Source of the DNA: an uncultured Candidatus Saccharibacteria bacterium
GTDB taxonomy: Bacteria > Patescibacteriota > Saccharimonadia > Saccharimonadales > Saccharimonadaceae
DNA: 64,000 bases
Reading direction: 5' to 3'
Assembly: GCA_947166125.1 (NCBI GenBank)
Contig: CAMVCW010000001.1
Location: forward strand, 124,001-188,000
In this document: positions 15,690 through 22,653 of the stretch, in pieces
Numbering within the stretch: position 1 is the stretch's first letter
Layout: the number at the start of each line of letters is the position of its first letter
Translations under genes and position numbers: made by a program
The notes under the pieces: model-generated
Seen by the model: the letters and a program-made list of their open reading frames with translations, nothing else
What the model was told of the DNA's origin: nothing
Databases searched by the model: none

Positions 15690-17290
15690 ACAGGGGAACC
15701 TGTGGAAAACTCAGGTTCGAAGATGAAATTAAATGGTGATTTATATCTGTAAATCACCCTTTTTTGTGCATCAATTTCAAGGTTCGAAACCATATTTCGC
15801 ACCAAAATGTCCTTTTCGACGAGATCTCCTTTTTCTAACCTGTTAATTAGCGAATTTAGCGAGTTCGAAAACTTTTCGATGGTCATGCGTAATTTTTCAG
15901 GATTCTTGATTTTGGCTTCAATTTGCTTGATTCTTTCGTCGATATTTACAACATCATTTTGCAAATCTGCCATGTCCTTTTTGAGCTTGTCTTTGACGGC
16001 TTTTGGCGACTCTTTGTCGAGTTCGGCGTACTTTTCCGCGAGGTCGTCAATCTTTCTTTGTTTCTGTGTTTTCTGGCCGAGGAGCTCGTGTTTCTCGACA
16101 CTTAGCTCCTGCATCTTCTTATTCGCATATTCGCTCATATCATCGACAAAGCTTGTAAAGTCGTATTTCTCGCTAATGCGGCCGAATTCCTCGTAGAGTT
16201 GATCCATGATGACATGCATGCGTATATTATTCTTTGGGCGCGTACAGGCCTTGTTGTGGCATCGAAAATTGAGGTAATATGTGCCGGAATGTCCGCGGTT
16301 TCTGGCCGGGATTAGATAGTGGCCACATACCGAGCATTTGATAAGGTGACGGAACGGCAAGAAGTATTTGCCATGCGTGGCTTTTTGATTTTCGTAGCAG
16401 GAAGATTGGATCGAGCCACGGTCTTTTCTAAACATTTTCTGGACTTGGTCGAATTCTTCTTCGGTTACCATTGGTTTGAAGTTTGGCGTTACGACACGTA
16501 GGTCTACATAGTTGCGGCCTTGCTCTAAGATTCCGTAGTAGAACGGATCGTGGAAGATGCGGTTTGCGGTACTTTCGCAGACGCCGTAGCTTCTGACGTG
16601 CTTGTTTCGGCGTGATAATTTCGTAGAGCGTTCCACGTTGTTCATCTTCCAATAGCGGTAGACTTCCATTTGCGATGCGCCATTTAGAATCATTTGCCAG
16701 CCTTTCTGAATCATCTTGAAGTTCTTGTCTGGTTTATAGTAGCCGGACACGTCGTCGCGGATATAACCCCACTTTGGCATACCGCCAGATTTACCTTGTT
16801 CGATGTTGGAATCTACACCGCGTTGCACGCTTTCGGATAGATGCTCTGAATATTGTTTTGAAAGCGCAAAGAGCATGTTTAATGTTAGCTTGCCGCTTGA
16901 ATCGTTATGGAATTCGAAAGTCGGGAAACGTAAGTCTTTAATGACGCCGTTATCGACCATATCGACAACCATTCCGGCTTCGAGCGAGTTACGCGACAAG
17001 CGGTCTGGGTGCCAGGCGAGAATGGCGTCGTATTTGCCTTTCTTGATATCTTTTAGCATCTGCGAGAAAAGTGGGCGGTTGCCGGATTTCTTCGCCGACT
17101 TAGATTCCTGGATTGGTTCGCCAACTAGAAGCAAACCATGGTTATTCGCATATTCTTTACAATCTGCGATTTGATCTGGTAATGATTTGGCTTGAGCTTC
17201 GGCATCTTCAGAAGATTTACGCACGTAGAGTACGTAGCGTAATGGCTTCTGAACTATGCCGCTACTCGCATTGATTAGCGCTCTATTCAT
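15632..17290 (-). CDS. Large serine recombinase (integrase), C-terminus antisense to tRNA-Lys
   Basis: 552 residues from ATG 17290, placed 4 nt after the stop of a small upstream ORF (TTG 17308 is the longer alternative). The resolvase domain (about 17-165) holds YVRKSS with the catalytic Ser near 26 and HPDRLSRN near 100. The Recombinase domain follows. A zinc ribbon has CSVC near 317-320 and a second Cys pair near 343-350. A coiled coil lies at about 370-500. The last 18 residues (GGTRTHDTKLKRLVL type) are encoded by the antisense of tRNA-Lys, so the natural C-terminus was exchanged when the element integrated. Copies of an alternative tail exist at 26460-26594 and 31049-31183. It catalyses integration and excision of the element to its right. 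Confidence 0.92.
   Translation of the reverse strand: MNRALINASSGIVQKPLRYVLYVRKSSEDAEAQAKSLPDQIADCKEYANNHGLLLVGEPIQESKSAKKSGNRPLFSQMLKDIKKGKYDAILAWHPDRLSRNSLEAGMVVDMVDNGVIKDLRFPTFEFHNDSSGKLTLNMLFALSKQYSEHLSESVQRGVDSNIEQGKSGGMPKWGYIRDDVSGYYKPDKNFKMIQKGWQMILNGASQMEVYRYWKMNNVERSTKLSRRNKHVRSYGVCESTANRIFHDPFYYGILEQGRNYVDLRVVTPNFKPMVTEEEFDQVQKMFRKDRGSIQSSCYENQKATHGKYFLPFRHLIKCSVCGHYLIPARNRGHSGTYYLNFRCHNKACTRPKNNIRMHVIMDQLYEEFGRISEKYDFTSFVDDMSEYANKKMQELSVEKHELLGQKTQKQRKIDDLAEKYAELDKESPKAVKDKLKKDMADLQNDVVNIDERIKQIEAKIKNPEKLRMTIEKFSNSLNSLINRLEKGDLVEKDILVRNMVSNLEIDAQKRVIYRYKSPFNFIFEPEFSTGSPVGEPGGTRTHDTKLKRLVL
15683..15775. repeat. Left attachment site region (attL) and its flank
   Basis: CTCACCAA at the tRNA 3' end, then AGGGGAAC, TGTGGAAAA, AAATTAAATGGTGATT and AATCACC blocks recur in the same order at 26589-26673. 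The left copy fuses tRNA to integrase codons. Confidence 0.75.
15735..15766 (+). terminator. tRNA-Lys terminator
   Basis: GGTGATTTA (15735-15743), 6-nt loop, TAAATCACC (15750-15758), then six T. It lies inside the antisense integrase gene. Confidence 0.8.
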
Positions 17291-17294
17291 AGCT

Positions 17295-17450
17295 TTAGAA
17301 CACGACAACTACTCCGTCGTCGCACACTCCTTTCTCTTTGTTGGACTCGCGCTCTGGCGAATCGTCTATGTCGTCTAATGCGCAAAGTAATTGCACTAGA
17401 TTTTTGACGGCTTCTTTTCGGTCTTCTACGACCGGCTGTTCCTTTTGCAT
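17295..17450 (-). CDS. Small acidic ORF upstream of the integrase (tentative)
   Basis: 51 residues (begins MQKEQPVVEDRKEAVKNLVQ, ends in a Val-rich tail). An AG-rich stretch lies about 15 nt before the ATG. Its stop is 4 nt before integrase ATG 17290, which suggests coupled translation. Possibly a recombination directionality factor or regulator by position only; no family is recognised. Confidence 0.4.
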   Translation of the reverse strand: MQKEQPVVEDRKEAVKNLVQLLCALDDIDDSPERESNKEKGVCDDGVVVVF

Positions 17451-17511
17451 TTAAGGTACATACTTTTCTTTCTCCACCCGAAGTGTTGCCGTTCGGCAAG
17501 TATCACTTGTA

Positions 17512-17580
17512 GTGCAGAATCTGCGCATAAAATATGAGGGGCTACCCCCTCTTACTGGAGAAAGGCGCAGAACTCTGCAC
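17512..17580. promoter_or_regulatory. Nested dyad in the integrase control region
   Basis: GTGCAGAATCTGCGC (17512-17526) and GCGCAGAACTCTGCAC (17565-17580) face each other. Each arm is itself near-palindromic (GCAGA/TCTGC). Between them GAGGGG/CCCCTC forms a 6-bp hairpin (17536-17551). The gap 17452-17805 has no gene; this dyad is its main visible structure and a likely repressor site. Confidence 0.5.
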
Positions 17581-17805
17581 CGCAATTAACATAAGTATAT
17601 TACATAAGTTCGAAAACACCAAGCATAAGCGTTTTGGAAGTGTGGGGAGATATGTGAACAAACGTTTCTTTATTATTTCTACCCCTGTTTTTGGTAGAGT
17701 TCGAAAACTTGCAATTCTTGCGAAGGTAAGTTTAAATACGAACACTCTGCGAGGATGGCCGCAATTGATTACTAAAATTTCTCCTCGCAGGGAGTTAGGA
17801 GTTTT

Positions 17806-18165
17806 ATGAGCAATATTGGAATTTGCGAATACGTTATTGGCGTAATTCACGATAAGGATATTTGGTATTATGTCGGGGAATATGACGTGGATGGGAAGAA
17901 ACTTAAACCGCATCAAAAATATTCGTCGTCTCTTGCCGACGCTAAACGTTATGACGATATGGATCTTTTGCGTGATGATTTAGATTTATTGCATGAAAGC
18001 GTTACGCGTAAGATATTTGAGATTCAGCGTTGCCCGAAATGTAAGAAAGAGTTCACGGAATATCCGGCCTTGTCTCGTGAGGATAACGAAACGGAGATTT
18101 GTCCGGAATGTGGAATCGCGGAAGCTATTTCTGCTTTTGTTGGTTTAAATTTGAATAAAAATTGA
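17806..18165 (+). CDS. Small zinc-ribbon protein of mobile elements
   Basis: 119 residues. The C-terminal half has CPKC, then the PALSREDNETEICPECG segment, then AISAF; this CxxC...PALSRxDNxTEICPxCG pattern recurs in small proteins of phages and integrative elements. The N-terminal half is soluble and acidic. SD AGGAG lies upstream of ATG 17806. It converges with the Abi_C gene and overlaps its 3' end by about 40 bp. Function is unknown; DNA or RNA binding is plausible because of the zinc ribbon. Confidence 0.7.
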   Translation: MSNIGICEYVIGVIHDKDIWYYVGEYDVDGKKLKPHQKYSSSLADAKRYDDMDLLRDDLDLLHESVTRKIFEIQRCPKCKKEFTEYPALSREDNETEICPECGIAEAISAFVGLNLNKN

Positions 18166-19054
18166 CAATAGTAATCGCCGTATCTACGGCTAGTTGTGCT
18201 TCGCATTTTGTTGGTTTTGGCCGTTTTTCTGTATGAGAATGACCGCTACCTTTATGGTTTCGCAACTCGCATATCCCATTTGTTGCTTGCGATAGACCAT
18301 TTATTATCTTTTTGACTTCTAGATTATTAGAAGCGTTTAGCTTAAAATATTCTCTCGCTTTTGACATAAGAGTTGGCACGTCCATTTTTTCTACATCTTC
18401 ATCAATTTTACCGTCTAATATGCCTTGAAGACAGGTCTCGATATATTCCTTTGCCATTCCGATAGCTTTTACCGTATCTGTTTTTATTGTGGCCAGCATT
18501 AGTTCCGATTGATTCTTCTGGTATTGGCTTGAAAAGATTACCTTTGTGCTTTTGAGTCGTTTCTCCGCAATCACATCTTTTATTGAAAAGACTGGCTCAT
18601 ATTTTGCTATTTCTGGTAGTTCAAGTTTCTCTGGAATATGACTGCCACCACTGTCTTGCAAGAATCCAAGGCAATCGAACATCCAATTTGCATAGTCCTT
18701 TCTTATTTCTATATCTACGCCTACTTCGTCGAGATTTTTATCCAAAGTAAAAATACTTTCAACGAGTTGGGATAAATCCCGACTCTGTGCGGCATTGAAA
18801 TGACGATTCTTTCGTGCTTTCTCACGCATGAAGTCAAGTAGTTTATTTAGACGATCGTGGATGCATGCGAAAATCATTTTATAGTCATCTGGGGCGTCTT
18901 CGTATATCTCAATTATCGTAAAATCTGGTTGATACGGCTCCATATTGAAGCCATCTCCATCTGGATATGGATTCCCGAAAATATCCATTCTTTCCACTAA
19001 ACAATTATTTCGATAGTAATCATCTAAAATGAGCTTTCTTTTGTCGACTGTCAT
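18125..19054 (-). CDS. Abi_C-domain protein (abortive infection family)
   Basis: 309 residues. Residues about 250-305 read GICELRNHKGSGHSHTEKRP followed by an AQLAVDTAITIVNF helix, which is the Abi_C (abortive infection C-terminus) pattern of an RN-x-GxGH loop then a helix. Residues 1-240 are helical with no recognised catalytic motif. The gene starts 2 nt after the second methylase ends and is the last of a four-gene operon with the DpnII-like genes. It is therefore probably a defence effector or a backup that acts when restriction fails. The RNHxGxGH loop is reminiscent of HEPN-like RNase motifs (RxxxxH), so an RNase role is possible but not shown. Confidence 0.72.
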   Translation of the reverse strand: MTVDKRKLILDDYYRNNCLVERMDIFGNPYPDGDGFNMEPYQPDFTIIEIYEDAPDDYKMIFACIHDRLNKLLDFMREKARKNRHFNAAQSRDLSQLVESIFTLDKNLDEVGVDIEIRKDYANWMFDCLGFLQDSGGSHIPEKLELPEIAKYEPVFSIKDVIAEKRLKSTKVIFSSQYQKNQSELMLATIKTDTVKAIGMAKEYIETCLQGILDGKIDEDVEKMDVPTLMSKAREYFKLNASNNLEVKKIINGLSQATNGICELRNHKGSGHSHTEKRPKPTKCEAQLAVDTAITIVNFYSNLNQQKQK

Positions 19055-19056
19055 AA

Positions 19057-19821
19057 CTACGCCTTTTCAAAAACAAATAGATATTCATGTGCTAGTAAAA
19101 GAAAGTTATACTTGATACTATTCGTCTTCCAGTATCCGGTCGCTCGACAATTATGCTGTTCTTTTATAATTATTTCTTTAAGCTTAAAGCCGGCATCTTC
19201 GAATACTCGCATTGTCTTGAAGCTCAATGGGATTACATGACCTTTTTGTCGCGTGTCGCCCATTAGAATTGCGCAGAATTTGCCGAACTTTAATACGCGG
19301 TAACTTTCTGATGCTACACTTTTCATTTGCTCTAGAAAATCGTTAACTTTAAAGTTTGATAAATCCTGTGGAATATCTTGGCCCTCGCTGTAATGTATGA
19401 TATTCGCGTATGGCGGATGCGTACATATTAAATCAATGCTTTCATCCGGAATCGGTTTTAGATTACGTGCGTCACATTTTGACACCTTAACTATACCGTC
19501 TGCTCCCTCGTGTTTGAACTTAACCTTTTCGCGACATCTTTTAAGTGCGGTTGGATTTACGTCCATTCCAATTATGTTGCGGTTTAGTAGTTTTGCCTCT
19601 ACCAGCGTAGTGCCGCCACCAGCAAATTGGTCTAATACCCAGTCTCCCTCTTTTGAATAGCGGAGCAGGATATTTCTTGGAATATATGGCGACCAGTTTC
19701 CGCGCCATTTTGCATCGTGGGTAGCCCAGTTGCCACGATTAGGGAAACTCCAGACGCTAGTCATTTCTAACTCAAAATCGTCTGGCTCCCATTTCTTTAT
19801 GTCTTTCTTTTTATCGGGCAT
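19057..19821 (-). CDS. DNA N6/N4 methyltransferase of the RM operon
   Basis: 254 residues. The N-terminal segment SVWSFPNRGNWATHDAKWRG precedes motif I DQFAGGGTTL (about 64-73), a SAM-site acidic residue in GMDVNP (85-90), and the catalytic motif IV THPPY (134-138). This layout is that of N6_N4_Mtase family enzymes. It lies 5 nt after the restriction gene stop and 2 nt before Abi_C. In the DpnII system a second methylase (DpnA) methylates single-stranded DNA. This protein holds the equivalent operon position, but its motif layout is not that of DpnA, so the target sequence is uncertain. Confidence 0.85.
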   Translation of the reverse strand: MPDKKKDIKKWEPDDFELEMTSVWSFPNRGNWATHDAKWRGNWSPYIPRNILLRYSKEGDWVLDQFAGGGTTLVEAKLLNRNIIGMDVNPTALKRCREKVKFKHEGADGIVKVSKCDARNLKPIPDESIDLICTHPPYANIIHYSEGQDIPQDLSNFKVNDFLEQMKSVASESYRVLKFGKFCAILMGDTRQKGHVIPLSFKTMRVFEDAGFKLKEIIIKEQHNCRATGYWKTNSIKYNFLLLAHEYLFVFEKA

Positions 19822-19826
19822 ATAGG

Positions 19827-20681
19827 TTAAAATCTCCCAATTACGCCACTCTCGAGGTCATTAATGTTATAAATATCGTCTAATACGTCGAATGTTTCTT
19901 CTAGGTTGTTCCTGGCGCTATTCCAGTTTTTGCCATCGGTGAACCAAACAAACTTGAACCCGTCTATTGTTTTTGCCTCTGTTGCGAGAGTCTTGTAACT
20001 ACGCGCAGTTTCATTTAACTTTGAGCCAGTGCTATTATAGAAATTGGTTTCTATACCGTAAATCATATTGTCTGTTTTAATAACAAAATCGAATCTTTTT
20101 TCGGCTTTGCCTTGATTCGAAATGGCCGAGAGATCAATGCCCCACTTGCTCTCGATTTCACTAATATACATTTCTTTAAAATAATTCTGACCTTTTATAT
20201 AACCAGCTTTCTGGATATAACCCTCCACGAGATTTTCCATTATATGGCCACCACGATTCTTGCGCCCGTTAGAATCTAGACCGGTTTCCACGCCAGTCGC
20301 ATAATCAACTAGGTTGCTAATAATATGATTTGCAATAAGGTCAAATAGGCCAGTTTTACGCATAAAAACCTTGTATTGTTCAATAGAATAGTTCATCTTT
20401 TTAAAGTTATAAGTAAATTCACCATCTTCATCTATTGCGTAGATTTCATTAGAGCGAACCGCCAATAAAATAGGAATACACTTTAGCGTCTCAGGATATT
20501 TAGCGATAAGGTCGTCAAATTCTTGCTCAATGTTTTGCGAGCCAACAAGCGCGTTTAGAATATTTAATTCTACTTTGATGGCGTCTACGTTTTTGTGAAT
20601 CTTAGGAAAATCGATATAGTAGCCATAGTCAGCAATGCTTTCCCGAAACTCCCCTAGCCACTCGTTAAAATTTCTTTTCAT
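19827..20681 (-). CDS. DpnII/MboI-like type II restriction endonuclease (GATC predicted)
   Basis: 284 residues, close to DpnII (288). The segment GLDSNGRKNRGGHIMENLVE (134-153) is a hallmark of the DpnII family. The later KRFDFVI...GIETNFY (about 195-215) supplies the PD-(D/E)xK-type acidic residues Asp198 and Glu211. It would cut unmethylated GATC sites. SD AAAGGAG is 4 nt before the ATG. It sits between a Dam-type methylase and a second methylase, the known DpnII gene order. GATC occurs in the window, so strong site avoidance is not evident. Confidence 0.88.
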   Translation of the reverse strand: MKRNFNEWLGEFRESIADYGYYIDFPKIHKNVDAIKVELNILNALVGSQNIEQEFDDLIAKYPETLKCIPILLAVRSNEIYAIDEDGEFTYNFKKMNYSIEQYKVFMRKTGLFDLIANHIISNLVDYATGVETGLDSNGRKNRGGHIMENLVEGYIQKAGYIKGQNYFKEMYISEIESKWGIDLSAISNQGKAEKRFDFVIKTDNMIYGIETNFYNSTGSKLNETARSYKTLATEAKTIDGFKFVWFTDGKNWNSARNNLEETFDVLDDIYNINDLESGVIGRF

Positions 20682-20694
20682 TTTGCTCCTTTCT

Positions 20695-21759
20695 TTAAAA
20701 ATTTGATATTAATAATTCGTTAATTTTTCCGCGTTTGTCACTATTTCGGTTTATCATGCGTGTTGCGGATACGCGCTTGATATTCTGTTTTGCGTAGGCA
20801 TCGTCGAAGAAGTTATCGTCTTCATTGGTGTTCTTTGGATCGGAATTACTTGCGACTATCTTGGCACCTTTTTTATCTAGTTCTTGAACGAATTTTGCAA
20901 GCTCTAATTGATTCTTATCGTCAAACATGCCCTCTGTGTAGGATGTGAAGTTGGCGGTCGGCGTTAGCGGACGATATGGTGGATCAAAGTAGACAAACGT
21001 TTTATCGTCTATAAAATCACCGGATTCCTTATAGTCGCCACATACTATCTTGACGTTCTGTAGTTTCTTAGATACTACCTTTAAATTATGCTCGTTGCAG
21101 ATAAGTGGATTTTTGTATGCGCCCATTGGTACGTTATATTCGCCTTTGCGATTTACGCGGTATAGTCCGTTAAAGCAAGTCTTGTTAAGGAATATCATCA
21201 GGGCGGCTAACTCGATCCCGTTTTCTTTTTTGCTCTTAAGCTCGTTGAATCGCGCACGTTTGGCGAGATAGGCTTCTTTGCGCCCATCATTATATAATGC
21301 TAGGTAATCGCTCTCAAATCGCCTTAAAACGTCTAGTAGTGCGTTAATATCGTCTCGGATTATCGTATATGTATTTATTAGTTCTGCGTTGATATCACTA
21401 ATATAAACTTCTTGAAGTTCGTACTTATTTAAGATGTCGAATAGGACTGCGCCGCCACCAACAAACGGTTCTGCGTATTTTGTTATAGTAGTATCTTTGG
21501 CAAAAGGGTAATATTGCTCGATTTCTTTGAGTAATTGTCCTTTACCGCCGGCCCATTTTAGAAATGGCTTTGCTTCGTTATTAATTAAGGATGCGGCTTT
21601 TGTTCGTGCGTCCATTGGCTTTACGGCATCGCATGGAATTACCCATGAATTTCCGACGAACATAGCACCGATAATGCGCCCCTCGGAGCATAAAGTAGCT
21701 ACTCTTCGTTGAGAGATGTCCCATTTTGTAGCAGTTTCTTTTGCTGAAATATAATTCAT
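20695..21759 (-). CDS. Dam-type adenine methylase with N-terminal HTH (DpnM-like fusion)
   Basis: 354 residues, about 70 more than DpnM. Residues 1-52 form a helix-turn-helix of the excisionase/MerR-like type (SAKETATKWDISQRRVATLC, then GRIIGAMFVGNSWVIP). The Dam domain follows with FLKWAGGKGQL (66-76), FVGGGAV and the catalytic DPPY near 258. It would protect GATC sites. The fused HTH suggests that the methylase represses its own operon or the divergent hamAB genes. SD GAGGT precedes the ATG. The 90-bp divergent region contains a dyad TCTAG/CTAGA. Confidence 0.9.
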   Translation of the reverse strand: MNYISAKETATKWDISQRRVATLCSEGRIIGAMFVGNSWVIPCDAVKPMDARTKAASLINNEAKPFLKWAGGKGQLLKEIEQYYPFAKDTTITKYAEPFVGGGAVLFDILNKYELQEVYISDINAELINTYTIIRDDINALLDVLRRFESDYLALYNDGRKEAYLAKRARFNELKSKKENGIELAALMIFLNKTCFNGLYRVNRKGEYNVPMGAYKNPLICNEHNLKVVSKKLQNVKIVCGDYKESGDFIDDKTFVYFDPPYRPLTPTANFTSYTEGMFDDKNQLELAKFVQELDKKGAKIVASNSDPKNTNEDDNFFDDAYAKQNIKRVSATRMINRNSDKRGKINELLISNF

Positions 21760-21783
21760 TTTACCTCACTTGTTCCACTTACT

Positions 21784-21841
21784 ATTATATTCCAAATCTA
21801 GAATAATGCTAGATCTTAATAATCCGTTTTTATGGTACAAT
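21784..21841. promoter_or_regulatory. Divergent defence promoter region with dyad
   Basis: Leftward -10 TATAAT (21784-21789) serves the RM operon. Rightward TGGTACAAT (TACAAT 21836-21841) serves hamA and ends 8 nt before its ATG with no SD. Between them TCTAG, 7 nt, CTAGA (21797-21813) is a candidate operator. Confidence 0.6.
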
Positions 21842-21849
21842 ATAGGTAA

Positions 21850-22653
21850 ATGTTCTTTGAAGAATTAGTCCCACGCCAAGATAGTTATAGGGTAGTTAGG
21901 ATATTGCCCGAACATTTTGATTGCCTATGCTCCTCGATAAAGAGCGATTTACTGGAAATATGCTATGGTAGAGATTTAGTCTATCTAGATCCCGAGTTCT
22001 TAACCTATAGGCATGCATGCCAAGAGATAGGTGATATGCTGAATAATATGTCGGACACTAATAAGATGGGGTGTCTAGGCGAGCTAATCATGCACTTGGT
22101 CGTTCCTGGAGTGTTTGGATCTACTATTGATCCTTTAAGTAGACTACTGTCTATGTCTGATCGAAATATTAAGCATGGTTTTGATTTAAATTATTATGAA
22201 GATAAAACCCATGCAATATGGTATGGAGAGGTTAAATCTGGTAACAACCAAGAACGTAGGGTATTGATAGATAGAGCTAGAAATGGATTAAATAAATATT
22301 TCCTTGGTATCAATAAAGCAGGTAGCGCTAGTACGAAAAAGAAATGGGAGGTTGCTCTTAATGAAATTAATGCTTTATATGGCGGACATGACAAGAAGCG
22401 AAAGGAGTTGGTTTCGTTTCTGAAGAAAAGTAGGCTTGACATCTCCAATGGCGTTTCGCGGAACGCACTAATAATGGTTGTGAATTTTGGTGAATGCGAT
22501 AACGATTTTGAATTCGTAGATGACATCAAAAAAGAACTGGCTAAAATCAAATCTGAGTGCACGTTTGACAAATGTTTAATTATTTCTGTGAGACGAGAGC
22601 TATTTGTTGATATATTGGATTTTATTACGAATGAGGGCAAAAGCATCTCATGA
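21850..22653 (+). CDS. hamA: HamA (DUF1837) of a Hachiman defence system
   Basis: 267 residues. The conserved block runs from CLGELIMHLVVP (75-86) to NIKHGFDLNYYEDKTHAIWY and GEVKSG (107-131), matching the DUF1837/HamA nuclease core: Glu78, Asp112 and Glu127-x-Lys129 form a PD-(D/E)xK-type active site. HamA pairs with the helicase HamB and degrades DNA after phage sensing. The 3' end overlaps hamB by 4 bp. The start codon is 8 nt after a -10 box, so the message is nearly leaderless. Assignment rests on motif pattern plus the adjacent helicase. Confidence 0.85.
   Translation: MFFEELVPRQDSYRVVRILPEHFDCLCSSIKSDLLEICYGRDLVYLDPEFLTYRHACQEIGDMLNNMSDTNKMGCLGELIMHLVVPGVFGSTIDPLSRLLSMSDRNIKHGFDLNYYEDKTHAIWYGEVKSGNNQERRVLIDRARNGLNKYFLGINKAGSASTKKKWEVALNEINALYGGHDKKRKELVSFLKKSRLDISNGVSRNALIMVVNFGECDNDFEFVDDIKKELAKIKSECTFDKCLIISVRRELFVDILDFITNEGKSIS

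Noticed and set aside
17287-17499. A 70-codon Arg-rich minus-strand ORF
   Set aside because: The extreme Arg content and poor start are typical of a shadow frame; the 51-codon ORF at 17295-17450 is the more natural reading.
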